Part shown: one piece after another, positions 37,158 to 49,026 of the stretch | How positions within the stretch are numbered: position 1 is the first letter of the stretch | Layout of the letters: the number at the start of each line of letters is the position of its first letter | Source: Okapia johnstoni | Taxonomy: Eukaryota > Chordata > Mammalia > Artiodactyla > Giraffidae | NCBI GenBank assembly: GCA_024291935.2 | Contig: CM044317.1 | Span: 20,606,230 to 20,670,229, forward strand | Length of the DNA stretch: 64,000 bases | Direction: 5' to 3' | The notes under the pieces: model-generated | Told to the model about the DNA's origin: nothing | Seen by the model: the letters and a program-made list of their open reading frames with translations, nothing else | Database searches by the model: none | Program-made: the position numbers and the translations under genes

Positions 37158-38504
37158 ATCTAATGATGAGGATTTCCCTCCCTAGGAGCAGGGCTTAATT
37201 TTTATGTGATGAAATGCTCAACTTTTTAAACATATACACAAAATACTTTGGTTTTTTTAAGAGGTGCATTCTCTCCAGTAATTTCAAAAACCTTAAAAGT
37301 CATGGAAATGAATGAATAAATATGAATAAATGAACAAAAGTTTATATTTTGTTCTATATCTGGATAAGTTTTAGTGACTTTACAAACTTCTTGAAGTTGT
37401 GAGAAAAACTGTGTAATTATATGTGGTTTGGAGTGAGGGCAGAAATTCCACAGTTCTCATCAATTTTAAATGACTCTTTGGCCCCAAAAATGTTTAAGCA
37501 CATTATCTCAAAAGATTATTAAAGAGTATCCATTTATGAAAGGTCAAGACAGAAACTAAAGGATCAAATAACAAAACAAAATCCCTTAAGCCAGATATAG
37601 TACAGACATCTTCTAAATCATGAAAAAATAGTCACTAGATCTCATTTAGATCCTCTTCTAAAATTCTTAGGATGACACAAAGCCAATCTTACTTTTAAGC
37701 TTATAATTTATAGTTCTAAACATTAAAAGATATGTTTCTCTTTCCTTTATTTACAACACAAACACCTTTCCCAAAGCAAAAAGAGAGGGAGGGAAAGAGG
37801 GAGTCCACCCTGTGAAAACTAACTTTAACCACATCTACGAAGTGTTTGATTCTTTCCTTTAATCATTGTTTACCAAGCATCTACTACAAGTCAGACTCAC
37901 TGTTCTCTATTTAATGTCTGTCTTACTGTGATAGCCCAGGGGCTTTCCTTCTTTCTTCTACTCACTACAGAATATAGAAACTGAAGGAATAAATATACAG
38001 AATCAGGCCATCTTAAATGTCCATGTGATCATTCTCAACTGCCTGTACAAAAGATCTTTATGGGAAATGAAAAGGAAGAGTAATGATAAACTTACCAAAC
38101 CTTAGATCACCAAGGATTATCAAAATTCCCCTTACAAAGGGGCACAAGATTCCCAGACTTTTTCTCTTGGCCTTCATCCAACAAATAATTATGTCCTTGA
38201 AGATAAGTTTCTCCTTGAAAATAAAAGCTAATCAAATTTATTACAGGAAAACAAAAGACTTAGGTAGTGTCTAAGCTGGTAGGCTATTTAAACTGACATC
38301 TATTTGTCTATGACAAAACCCTACTTTAACAGTAAACTGAGTATTTCTGAAATGTACACTTTCTAAAAATAATTCTAAATATTTGCTATTTTTAAAATTC
38401 TTAAATATTAATCAGTGACAATTACATTATTTATATAATGATGACTGGGATGGAGGTCAGAAAAAAATCACGATCTATAAAGTAATCAAGGAAGAAGCAA
38501 CATG

Positions 38505-39077
38505 GTTTTTTTTTATTTTTTTTTTATTTTTTTTTTTATTTTAGTTGGGGGCTAATTACTTTACAATATTGTAGTAGTTTTTGCCATACATCGACATGAA
38601 TCAGCCATGGATTCACATGTGCTCCCCCTCCCAAACCCTCCTCCCACCTCCCTCCCCCTCCCATCCCTCAGTGTCATCCCAACGCTCCATCCCTGAGCAT
38701 CCGTCCCATGCATAGAACATGGAATGGTGTTCTGCTTCACATATGACAATATACATGTTTCAATGTTATTGTCCCAGAACGTCCAACCCTCACCTTCTCC
38801 CTCAGAGTCCACAGGACTGTTCTATGCATCTGTGTCTCTTATTCTGTCTCACATATAGGGTTACCATTACCATCTTTCAAATTCCATATACATGCATTAG
38901 TATACTGTATTGGTGCTTTTCTTTCTGGCTCACTTCACTCTGTATAATGGGCTCCAGTTTCATCCATCTCAATAGAGCGGATTCAAATGTATTCTTTTTA
39001 ATGGCTGAGTAATATTCCATTGTGTATATGTACCACAGCTTCCTTATCCATTCGTCTGCCGATGGACATCTAGGTTG
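38505..39077 (-). mobile_element. Young 5'-truncated L1 (bovine type) with 12-bp target duplication
   Basis: Antisense 3' end: a T-rich tail (38506-38541), then GGGGGCTAATTACTTTACAATATTG, the C-rich 3'UTR complement, and ORF2 to GCCGATGGACATCTAGGTTG. AGAAGCAACATG occurs at 38493-38504 and 39078-39089. Confidence 0.97.
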
Positions 39078-39249
39078 AGAAGCAACATGTTTAAATGACT
39101 CTGTTATGGTCTTGGAAGTATTTTCTTTTTTTTTTTGGAAGTGTTTTCTTAATAAATCCTTATTTCACGTATAAGTCCTTAAAAATGTAAGTAGAGATTT
39201 CTTGGAAGTGACATCCCCTAAAATATGCTCCTTAGTTCAAACTAAATTA

Positions 39250-39450
39250 ACAGATTCAGTGGGTAAAGAATCCGCTTGCAATGCAGGAGACAAAAGAGAC
39301 AAGGGTTCGATCCCTGGGTCGGGAAGATCCCCTGGAGGAGGAAATGGCAACTCCATTATTCTTGCGTGGAGAGCCCCATAGACAGAGGAGCATGGTGGGC
39401 CACAGGGTCGCAAAGAGTCAGACATGACTGGAGTGACTGAGCATGAGCTT
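39250..39450 (+). repeat. Bov-tA SINE
   Basis: AGATTCAGTGGGTAAAGAATCC to GACTGGAGTGACTGAGCATGAG. The first bases of the head are missing. Confidence 0.92.
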
Positions 39451-40194
39451 ACTACTATAACATATCAACTTTTATATTCATATGATAATTATAATGTCCA
39501 AGTTCTTACGCCAACAGTAGAATGCAATAAACATAAAATCTGTATCATCTGCCATAATAACACTGAATGACCTAAAATAAATTCCTTCCAAAAGCCAAAC
39601 TATTATTGAATTCACAGATGAGCAAAGAAGCACCTTTTAACTAACCTCGACCTTCTTTACTTTTCATAAAATGAGTCATTTAAATTTCACTTTTAATTTA
39701 GCTACTCGCTTGTTTTGTTCCCAAATACACTTCAACACCATGTTGGATATTTCTCCTTAATAACATCCTGCCAAATGACACTGACAGAAACCCCTAAATC
39801 ACAGTGACTGAAGTATATGGCTTCAGAATGAAGTGCCAGTGGTTTACATGTTTTTGTCTGAGCAAAGTTAAGTCTGCGCTTCATTGTTCATTCCAGAATT
39901 GCAGTCCTATACTGTCCTTGCAGTTAAAAGCACATGGGTCATCCCTTCCCTTTTCCCCATCATCAGATAAATATGTAGATCTTGACATAATCACACACAC
40001 TCACACACTTCTTCCAACATTTTTAAAAATTAATTATAAGTCAGCTGCCCAAAAAAAAGTGATGAAATTTATTTCAGACAAGCAAGGAATGATTGGGGAA
40101 TTAACTACATGCTAAATTGTTTGTGCAGAGGTTCTTTTCCCAAAAAACAAAAAGTGCAAATCAAGAGTTATTCACCACAACGTGAGACGGACTT

Positions 40195-40720
40195 GACCCA
40201 CTATTGCTGGCTTTGAAGATGGAAGGGAGCCATGAGCCAAAGAACATGGGCAGCCCCTTGAAGCCAGAAAAGACAAGGAAACTGATTCTCCCCTAGAGCT
40301 TTCAGGAGGAATGGAGGCCTGCCAACACCCTGATTTTAGTACAGTGAGAACTATGTCTGACTTCTGACCTCCAGGACTGTAAGATATAAATTTGTGGTTG
40401 TTTTAAGCCATCCAAAATGTTCACCAGAAGGACTGTTGCTAAAGCTGAAGCTCCAATACTTTGGCCACCTGATGTGAAGAGCTGACTAACTGGAAAGACT
40501 CTGATGCTGGGAAAAATTGAAGGCAAAAAGAGAAGGAGGCAGCAAAGGATGAGATGATTAGACAGCATCACCGACTCAATGGATATGAACTTGAGCAAAC
40601 TCTGGGAGATAGTGGAGGACAGAGGAGGCTGGCGTGCTACAGTCCATGGGGTCACAGAGTCAGAGACGACTGACATTGCACACATGCAATGTGATACAGC
40701 AGCAATAGGAAATGAACACA
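40195..40720 (+). repeat. MLT1-type LTR (old endogenous retroelement remnant), split by BovB
   Basis: TATTGCTGGCTTTGAAGATGG, GATTCTCCCCTAGAGC, CCTGATTTTAGTACAGTGAGA and CTCCAGGACTGTAAGATATAAATTTG reach 40415. The LTR end ATACAGCAGCAATAGGAAATG resumes at about 40693. No coding content. Confidence 0.82.
40416..40692 (+). mobile_element. BovB LINE 3' fragment inserted in an LTR
   Basis: From CACCAGAAGGACTGTTGCTAAAGCTG to GGTCACAGAGTCAGAGACGACTGAC. Confidence 0.92.
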
Positions 40721-41611
40721 TCTACTTATCTGCAACATTTCTTATTCATTCATCCTTGACAGTGAATGACAAACTTGGAAATATAAAATCAGAAGTAATG
40801 ATATCAACACAAAGCAGGGAGCGCAAAGCTGTAGCTATCTAAGCTTCTAGCAGATCAGCTGCTGCTAACAAAGCCCACACAAACTGGATCAAAAGAATGA
40901 AATTTGGCCTCAGAGCCTCTTTTTCTCTTTCAAGGGAAAAATAACTAGGAGAAAAGCACAAAAGAGAGAGCAAAGAAGACACAGATCACAATCGAAGCAA
41001 TTTCTGCAGGTGTTGGCTGAGCTCCTAAACCAAAAACTGACACTGAACATGCAACAGCAGGGAAGAGTCATTCACACACAAGTTCTTTCAATCACAGTTA
41101 TACCCAGGAGAAGAGCGAGCTCAGCTTTTGGCGGCAGAATCTTAAATACTTAAATCATGAGGTGAGCTTTGCCATAAGTCAAGTTAATTCTTCAGCAGAG
41201 CCAAGACATTCCCAGGCTACCAACTCCAGTGTTCAGATCCTCCATCCCTCTCTCGATGTACTACAAGAACTTCTTATACTATCCACCCTCCTATTTGCAT
41301 CCTAAAGATTTTTGAAAGATCTAAGCTCTTATGATCACAAGTCCTGCACACACAAAATCTCCAAACATCACCCAATGCTTTCAAAGTCATGCATAGTTAT
41401 CTCTATTAAACAGCGTGAAGTAACCTACTTTGCATGGCACTTGGCACACGTGCCTATAGTCACCCCCTACTCATTGGTGCCCTCTGCCTGGGAATTCTCC
41501 TCCAGCCCAGTACCCCCATCAGTTTTCATATCAGCTGGTACCCTCTCTTTCATGAAGCCTTTTGACAGATTTTCTCCCCCTATCCAAATCTATACTCCAC
41601 CCCCACCTTTT

Positions 41612-41934
41612 GTTTTTTGAGTTTTTGTGGGTTTTTTTTTCTTTTTGGTTGTGCTGTGTCTTCACTGCTGCACATGGGCTTTCTCTAGTTGTGGAGAGAG
41701 GGGGCTACTCTCTAGTCTTGGTGCACAGACTTCTCGCTGCAGTGATTTCTCTTGTTGCAGAACACAGGCTCTAGGCACGCAGACTTCAGTAATTGCAGTA
41801 CTTGGACTCAGTAGCCATGGTACACGGGCCTCGCTGCTCCTCGGCATGTGGAATCCTCCTGGACCAGGGATCGAACCCATGTCCCCTGCACCTACCAAGT
41901 GGATTTCCATCCACTGTACCACCAGGGAAGTCCC
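41612..41934 (-). repeat. CHR-2-type SINE, long copy
   Basis: Antisense: GTTGTGCTGTGTCTTCACTGCTGC, TTCTCTTGTTGCAGAACACAGGCTC, GGACCAGGGATCGAACCCATG and ACCACCAGGGAAGTCCC. A CCCACCTTTTG-like duplication flanks it. Confidence 0.9.
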
Positions 41935-42014
41935 ACTCCCACCTTTTGAATTCACACTGTAATTTGTTCAATACTTATAACAAAACAATTGGGGGATTTT
42001 GAAAATTAGTAATA

Positions 42015-42430
42015 TTATGAAAGTGTTAGTCACTCAGCCGTGTCCGTCCGACTCTTTGTGACCCCATAGACCGGGGCCGCTAAGAGTCGGACACGACTGA
42101 GCAACTTCACTTTCATTTTTCACTTTCATGCATTGGAGAAGGAAATGGCAACCCACTCCAGTGTTCTTGCCTGGAGAATCCCAGGGATGGAGGAGCCCGA
42201 TGGGCTGCCGTCTATGGGGTCACACAGAGTCGGACATGACTGATGCGACTTAGCAGCAGCAGCAGCAGACTGCAGGCCACCAATTTCCTCTGTGCGTGGA
42301 ATTCTCCAGGCAAAAATAATACTGGAGTCAGTTGCCATTCCTTTCTCCAGGGGATCTTCCCAACCCAGGGATCAAATCCAGGTCTCCCGCATAACAGGCA
42401 GATTATTTCCATCTGAGCCATCAAGGAATC
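42015..42430 (-). repeat. Bov-tA SINE split by a Bov-A2
   Basis: Tail side at 42015-42071 (AGTCACTCAGCCGTGTCCGTC); remainder at 42269-42430 (CTGCAGGCCACCAATTTCC to GCCATCAAGGAATCCC). Confidence 0.9.
42072..42268 (+). repeat. Bov-A2 SINE nested in Bov-tA
   Basis: GCTAAGAGTCGGACACGACTG, the CACTTTCATTTTTCACTTTC linker, the second A-unit, and a (GCA)n end at 42253-42268. Confidence 0.92.
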
Positions 42431-42459
42431 CCTAATATATATACATATACATGGCCTAC

Positions 42460-42476
42460 ACACACACACACACACA

Positions 42477-42528
<52 letters not shown>
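42460..42528. repeat. (CA)n microsatellite, one interruption
   Basis: Two pure CA blocks separated by one extra C (CACACACACCACACAC). Confidence 0.97.
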
Positions 42529-42530
<2 letters not shown>

Positions 42531-42557
42531 TATATCCACACCCATGTTGAGTGAGTG

Positions 42558-42747
42558 AGTGAGTTGCTCAGTCATGTCCAACTCTTTGTGACCCCATGGA
42601 CTATACAGTCCATGGAATTCTCCAGGCTAGAATACTGGAGTGGGTAGCCTTTCCCTTCTCCAGGGGATCTTCCCAACTCAGGGATCAAACCCAAGTCTCC
42701 CGCATTGCAGGTGGATTCTTTACCAGCTGAGCCACAAGGGAAGCCCA
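42558..42747 (-). repeat. Bov-tA SINE, first unit of a tandem pair
   Basis: GTGAGTTGCTCAGTCATGTCC to GAGCCACAAGGGAAGCCC. Confidence 0.94.
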
Positions 42748-42865
42748 AGAATACTGGAGTGGGTAGCTTATCCCTTCTCCAGCAGATCTTCCCGACCCAG
42801 GAATCGAACCGGGGTCTCCTGCATTGCAAGGAGATTCTTTACCAACTGAGCTATGAGGGAAGCCC
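42748..42865 (-). repeat. Bov-tA SINE, partial second unit
   Basis: Starts abruptly at AAGAATACTGGAGTGGGTAGC and runs to GAGCTATGAGGGAAGCCC, directly abutting the previous unit. Confidence 0.93.
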
Positions 42866-43363
42866 GCCCATGTTGATCTCCCCTCCTAATGAGATTCTTA
42901 GTTTCCTGAAGGAAGAAATTTTCTTATTCCCTGGCCTCTCTCACATAGTTCCTTACATACTATAAGTATATGATAAAAAATCATCCAATATATCCTTAGG
43001 GAAAAGATAAAAGTCCTGATCATTAAGAAGAAATTAAGAGTTAGCCATATAAGAAAATTTCTTTAACAGGGGTAATTCAATTCCAACAGAATTATAATGT
43101 TTGGGGTGAAGGGAGCTTTGTTTTGTTCTGTTTGCTTGCTTTAAGCAAATTCTAATGGGAACTGTTGTAATAAGTAGTTTGTATCTCTGCCCATTTGCAG
43201 TTATTCCTAGCACGCAATCAAATTCCTACCAGCTGACTTAACAGCCCAGAAGCTGTCCTGAAAGAGGAGATGTAAGACCGACTGGAAAGCAAGCAAGTAA
43301 TAACAGGAGGGACAGAATGAAACTAGCCCACCTCACCTCTCAACCATCTTACATCACATTAGT

Positions 43364-43495
43364 CCTTGGAGAAGGAAATGGCAACCCACTCCAGTGCTCT
43401 TGCCTGGAGAATCCCAGGGACGGCGGAGCCTGGTGGGCTGCCGTCTATGGGGTCGCACAGAGTTGGACACGACTGAAGCGACTTAGCAGCAGCAG
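43364..43495 (+). repeat. Bov-A2 SINE, single unit
   Basis: GGAGAAGGAAATGGCAACCC to CTTAGCAGCAGCAG. AGTCCT(T/G)GG flanks it. Confidence 0.94.
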
Positions 43496-45094
43496 TCCTG
43501 GGAAGGCCAGGCTCTCAATGCACTGCTTTTCAAATGAATCTGTCCCAAGTATGTAACAGTTATAGCTACAAGGTCTTGTGACTATTAGGCATACTAATGG
43601 ACATGAGTGCATAAACAAAAAACTAAGAGCAGGGGCACTTCCATCTCCAATGGATGGACGCGAAGATAGACAGACTAGAAGGCAATCTTTTCCTAACTTC
43701 TGACTCCAAAGCCCAGAAAATGCACAGAAAAGAAGATAAGCACAAAGTATAGTTCTGGAAGATACTGAGTTTCACATCATAATATTTTGTCTCTCTGTCT
43801 TTAAAGTAGTAAATTATTATGTGCTACTCTTAAATCATTATGTGTTATTCTTAAATTCTCCTGAAAACATAAAACTCAAAGTGTTAAGTACTAAGAAACG
43901 ATTCAAAATCATATTTCAAAGAGCAAACCAATACAATATCAAACTTTAAAACCAGGCTACTAACAAAGTAGACATACCTATAACTAACTCTTCACCATAT
44001 TTCTATTCTGAACAACTTGCACACAGTAGGTTCTCAAATACACCTTTATTTCAAAGTGTTACAGTGCAAACTCAGCTTCATAAGTCATCATCTATCCTAA
44101 GGATCCAGTAATCAGTTCACCTAACTGAAATCAACTTTCACATCATATAAAGAACAATCTTTTATCTTTTTTTTTCTTTTTTATCCAGGTGTTAATGCAG
44201 ACCTATTCTCCATATCTTGGCAAAGCTTACTTTGAACAAGCAGTTTCTCATGACCTTCCAGTCTGCGTTCAACAATGAAATCACTTGGCACTACATCCTA
44301 TTCAGTTATTAATCACAAACAACAAAGGAATAACTTTCACATGAAAAAAGTAAAACCTATGTGAGCCAACATTCACTGTGGGTCACTCTGGGTCACGTTC
44401 ACAACTAAGGTCACTGAAGCCCTTGGAATGACCTCAGCCTTTTAGAATACATTCAACATTGTGCTGGCGAGGAAACAGCCCAGCTCTGGGACTTCTAGAT
44501 AAGTTCTCCTCAAGGTCTGCACCGGGAAGAGTGTGTGCTGACGGACAGTGGCTGAGTGATGGGCAGACGGGAGGGTGCCGGCAGGGGCAGAGATGCAGGT
44601 GCCTCTGTGTATGGTGAGCACCTCCGCTCCCTGGGTGGGCTCTTTCTAGAGGGAAAATTTCTACCCCATCTAGGGTACCCACACCAGGACCTCAGTATTC
44701 TGACTCTACCCATTTAAAGAAACAGAGGCATTACTTTCTGACCAAATTTGACTTTTTAAAAATCAGCTCCAGTGAGTTCATTTTTTTTTTTGAATTAATG
44801 AAGCTAATATTTTACTCCTTTTCTCTGTTTCCATTACTATTACTATCTCTATTATTAATTTGGACTTTGTGTTTATACTTTAAATTTTAGTAAGGCAGTG
44901 GCAGCATAATGAAAAAAAAAATTCCTGGAATCAAGTTGTGCCTCTAATTTAAAAGGCATCTCTTTCTTTATCACCTGTCCCTTTTAGGATCCGAAAATAA
45001 ACTCATCTGGTTTCCCCCTCAATTCCTTGATGCTTTTAACTCAAACACAGCCCTCCAGACTAAGCCTGAAATGGAAATTAATATTGCCCCACCT

Positions 45095-45425
45095 ACAGCA
45101 ATGGAGACGCAGACATAGAGAACAGACTTGTGGACACAGTGGAGCAAGGAGAGGGTGGGACAAATTGAGAGTAGCCTGGAAACATATACACTACCCTGTG
45201 TAAAACAGATAGCCAGTGGGAATCTGCTGTATGACTCAGGGAGCCCAAACCAGTGCTCTATGACAACCCAGAGGTGTGGGATGGGGTGGGAGGTGGGAGG
45301 GATGTTCAAAAGGGAGGGGACATATGTATACCTATGGCTGATTCATGTTGATGTTTGGCAGAAAGCAACACAATATTATAAAGCAAATATTTCCAAACTA
45401 AAAATTAATATTTTTTTTTTTTAAA
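45095..45425 (+). mobile_element. L1 3'UTR fragment (bovine type)
   Basis: GCAATGGAGACGCAGACATAG, GAATCTGCTGTATGACTCAGG, TACCTATGGCTGATTCATG and GCAACACAATATTATAAAGC. Confidence 0.92.
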
Positions 45426-45691
45426 TATTGACCTGCCTGAGCCAGGACAACTGCAGCTCTTCTTCAGAGAACCAGGGTGGTGGGCCTGTTGGGCCCATTG
45501 AGCAGAGGGAGGCAGACACCCGTCCAGCCACACAAGCTCTAAATGATCTAAGCTGCTACTCTGTGTTTTGTGTGGAATGCTGGCTGCAACTTAATGTACT
45601 GCAAACTTGTAAAGAATGTATGTCAAGTTTTACATAACAAAAAGTTTTAATTTTTACAAGTAAAAGTATGTATGTCGGTTGACAAGAAAAA

Positions 45692-45907
45692 AAAATGTTG
45701 TTGTTGTTAAGTCACTAAGTCACCTTTGACTCTTTCTGCAACCCCATGGACTGTGTAGCCCACCAGGCTCCTCTGTCCATGGGATTTTCCAGGTAAGAAT
45801 ACTAGAGTGGGTTGCCATTTCCTTCTCCAGGGCATCTTCACAATCCAGGTACTGAACCTGTGTCTCCTGTATTGGCAGGTGGATTCTTTACTGCTGAGCC
45901 ACCAGGC
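45692..45907 (-). repeat. Bov-tA SINE
   Basis: GTTGTTGTTGTTAAGTCACTAAG to GCTGAGCCACCAGG, then a (TA)n tract. Confidence 0.93.
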
Positions 45908-45940
45908 TATATATATATATATATATATGTATATATTGCC
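45908..45940. repeat. (TA)n tract
   Basis: CTATATATATATATATATATATGTATATATT follows the SINE directly. Confidence 0.9.
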
Positions 45941-47045
45941 CTGCCTGTCAAACTAGCAGAGCTGCAAGCTAAACGGCATTAATAATTAGCTCAAATTCAA
46001 GGACAAAATTCAGAGGACAGCAGATTAGGATTTTTTTTTCTTTCTAACCTTAATCTCTCTATATATGGAGAAAGCCACAAACTGAAAACCAGCAAGCCCT
46101 GTAGTCACTCCATGGTGTGAAGAAGTGGGCAGAAAGTCACACTAGGCAGGGACACTAAAAACCAACCAACTGTGGCTTTAATCTCACCATGCAGTCCAGA
46201 GACTCCTTTCTGGCACACTACGGGCAGTGGCATAACTAGAATTTTTACTTGTCCAAATTGTGTCTTCAGTCACTGAAACTAAACTCATATACCTCCTACA
46301 CAGTCAGGTCTTTCAAAGATTTCTATTTTCCTGGTCTGTTTTTTCTCTTCTTCCATCAAGGTCAAAGGAAAAGTTGGCTAACATCTTTGTCCGCTTTACC
46401 CCAGAAGCAGCCCATGAGATAAGGATTCTAGTATAAGTAGTTTATTTTGGAGACAACCCCAGGAAAAACTGGTAGGGAGTGACGAATTGAGTCAGGAAAG
46501 AAAAAGTAGCCAACAAAAGAGTCTTTTCAATTATCGGTGAATCTTAATTCAACAGGGAACTTGGGAGAACCCGTATAAAATGTTCATCTCAACGGTATCT
46601 TACCTGAGACTTGCGAGAGAGCTGGGGACTTATACTATAGCAGTCACTGGCTGTGAGTTGCTGGGGGCTGGCACTTCCTACCAACCCTGGGTATGAGCTT
46701 TTCCAGAAAAGTGAAATAATGCAGGTGCCTGAACTGGCAACCCCCCTGTGCAACAAAGTGTTGGAAGCATCGGTTGCAAGAAGGGCACCCACAGCCTCTG
46801 CTACAGCTAGGATCCAGACTGTTTCCAACAGGGTAAACCAGAGGCAACCACATTAGATGACACATATCACAGAATACAAGGTTGAGTGCTTTTCCACCAA
46901 AATATCCTTCAAAAAAAGAGGATGCCACCTTATATTTAAACCCAGAAAGTTCTCATATTATGGGACACTGTCAATTACTGTGTCTTAATCTAAAACAGTA
47001 AAGGACTATTTGGGTAAAACACAGTAATCTGAAACAACCTCAACA

Positions 47046-47330
47046 ATGTTCAACTTGGATGCTATCAAAGGTCAAGCAAAGAAACTTGATGCAAACTTGC
47101 TTATCGAGGGTATGACTTTTCAACTTCATATGGTGGATGGCAAAACAGCTCAAAAACAAAAGTGTATGGGGAAAGGGGGCATCAGGCTGGATAAGCCAGA
47201 ATCCTCAGATATGACAATACAAATAAAGAAACATAGGCAATGCGTGTCTCGACTAATAATTACAGGAACTGAAAATGAAACAATATGTGGCACTAATGAT
47301 TGCATACTGGCTGGATCTCAGAGATACTGA
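47046..47330 (+). other. Unrecognised open frame of 94 codons
   Basis: Opens MFNLDAIKGQAKKLD and ends ILAGSQRY. Charged and lysine-rich, with no recognised domain, no visible splice sites and no A-tail. Antisense to UTRN and deep in the intron. A chance open frame or a decayed repeat or retrocopy are equally possible. Confidence 0.2.
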
Positions 47331-47566
47331 CATAATTATACACAACTGATGCATTTACTTAACACAGTCCTTCTGGAGAGTGATATTTAGTCATACAAGT
47401 CAGAAACCCTAAAACTAAACCTCCGTCCCAGAAATTCTGTTTCTAGGAACTTCTCAGAAACAAGTTAACTGAAATGAAGAATGGTAGCAAAAAGCAATAA
47501 CAGGAATAACAAATATTTATATAGCACACATTAGAGCAGCGCCCAGCTGTTCTAAATGTTTTATCT

Positions 47567-47998
47567 CAGGGTTTCCAACTGAGAGCCAATCTGCCTTCTA
47601 GGACACACTTGACAACGTCTGGAGACATTTTTGTTTATCAAAACTAGTGGGTAGTGGCCAGAGATGCTGTCAAACATCTACAGGGTACAAGACAGTCCCC
47701 CCCCCAGCAAAGAATTTTTGTGTACTTGTGTGCTCAGTCACTCAGTTGTGTCCAACTGTTTGTGACCCTTTAGACTATAGCCCGCCAGGCACCTCCGTCC
47801 ATAGAATTTTTTAGGCAAGAATACTGGAGTGGGTTGCCATTTCCTCCTCCAGGGGATCTTCTCGACCCAAGAATCAAACTCGCGTCTCCTGTGTCTCCTG
47901 CATTACAGATGGACTCTTTACCACTGAGCCATAAGGGAACCTCCAGCAACAATGTACCTGGCCCAAAATGGCAGTAGTGCCATGGTTGATAAACCCTG
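47567..47998. mobile_element. Non-autonomous hAT-type DNA transposon, carrying a SINE
   Basis: Terminal inverted repeats CAGGGTTT / AAACCCTG with near-identical 8-bp flanks (TTTTATCT, CTTTATAT). The interior has GACAACGTCTGGAGACATTTTTG and GGCCCAAAATGGCAGTAGTGCC. There is no coding sequence. Confidence 0.8.
47720..47943 (-). repeat. Bov-tA SINE inside the hAT element
   Basis: GTGTGCTCAGTCACTCAGTTG to GAGCCATAAGGGAACC. CCAGCAA flanks both ends. Confidence 0.94.
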
Positions 47999-48628
47999 CT
48001 TTATATCTACTCACTTATATAACCCACAAGACAATCCTATGGTACTTTCATTATCTTCATTTTACAGATCAGTGAAGATTATTTTTCAATGCACTGTTAC
48101 CCATAATGTTGAAAAACTAGTAATAAACTAAATACCAAAAAAACAGGGAGCTAAATAAATTATAAAAAGCTACCCAATGGAAACATGAAAATTACTTATG
48201 GAATATCATAAAACTAAAATAACCAAAACAAAGAGGAGTTACGTAATCACAATCATTTTAAGATAAGAACACAAAGACTAAATGGGAAAATAAGACCTGA
48301 AAGGTACCAATGTATTAAGATGGCAGATACAGGAATATTTTTCTCTTCTAACATTCTTTCATATTTCTGTGATATTTAAAAGAAAAAATACTCAACAATG
48401 TAGGTAAGAAATCTGGAATTTTCTTTAAAGAATGAAAGTGTTATGAAATAAGACATTATCTTTTTTTTAACAACACAAAAACTAACAGGCTAAGAAGATA
48501 GTTAATATCAAGACATTTAGGAAGAAGGATTTCCATGGAACAGCACCAAATGTTAGTTCTTTAAATTCTGAAGTCATAATATTTCTGTTCAGTGTAAGGA
48601 TAAAGAAGCTAGATTTTATATCTCTTTC

Positions 48629-48838
48629 TCTTCCCTGGTAACTCAGTCGGTAAAGAATCTGCCTACAGTGCGGGAGACCCAGGTTCAGTCCCTGGGTCAG
48701 GAAAATCCCCTGGAGAAGGAAATGGCAAACCACTCCAGTATCCTTGCCTGGAAAATCCCATGGACAGAGGAGCCTGGTGGGCTTCAGTCCACGGGGTCGC
48801 AAAAAGTCGGGCACGACTGAGAGACTGACACACACACT
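48629..48838 (+). repeat. Bov-tA SINE
   Basis: CTTCCCTGGTAACTCAGTCGG to GCACGACTGAGAGACTGACAC with a short CA end. Confidence 0.94.
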
Positions 48839-48869
48839 GTACCTATTTTATGGCTCACTATCACCTAAA

Positions 48870-48955
48870 GGGCTTCCCTGGTGGCTCAGACAGTAAAGAA
48901 TCTGACTGCAATGCAGGAGACCTGGGTTCAGTTCTCGGGTCGGAAATATCACCTA
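48870..48955 (+). repeat. Bov-tA SINE, 5' half only
   Basis: GGGCTTCCCTGGTGGCTCAG to TCTCGGGTCGGAAATATCAC. The 3' half is missing. CACCTAAAG occurs before (48863-48871) and after (48951-48959), so this looks like a short insertion with target duplication. Confidence 0.9.
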
Positions 48956-49026
48956 AAGAGAATGGGCAAAAAGAATCAAATTTCAACTCAGCAAAGTTTG
49001 AGTCATATGAGCATCTCTAATACATA

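Larger units (their letters stand above)
47500..48085 (+). repeat. MIR-like SINE, split by a hAT element
   Basis: Left part 47500-47566 (AACAAATATTTATATAGCAC ... TTCTAAATGTTTTAT); right part 47999-48085 (AACCCACAAGACAATCCTATGG ... CATTTTACAGATCAGTG). Confidence 0.5.
47350..48400 (+). repeat. Old L1 (L1M-type), interrupted by younger repeats
   Basis: CTTCTGGAGAGTGATATTTAG and AATTCTGTTTCTAGGAACTTC at the left; GTTGAAAAACTAGTAATAAAC, GGGAGCTAAATAAATTATAAA and ACCCAATGGAAACATGAAAA at the right. Confidence 0.5.
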
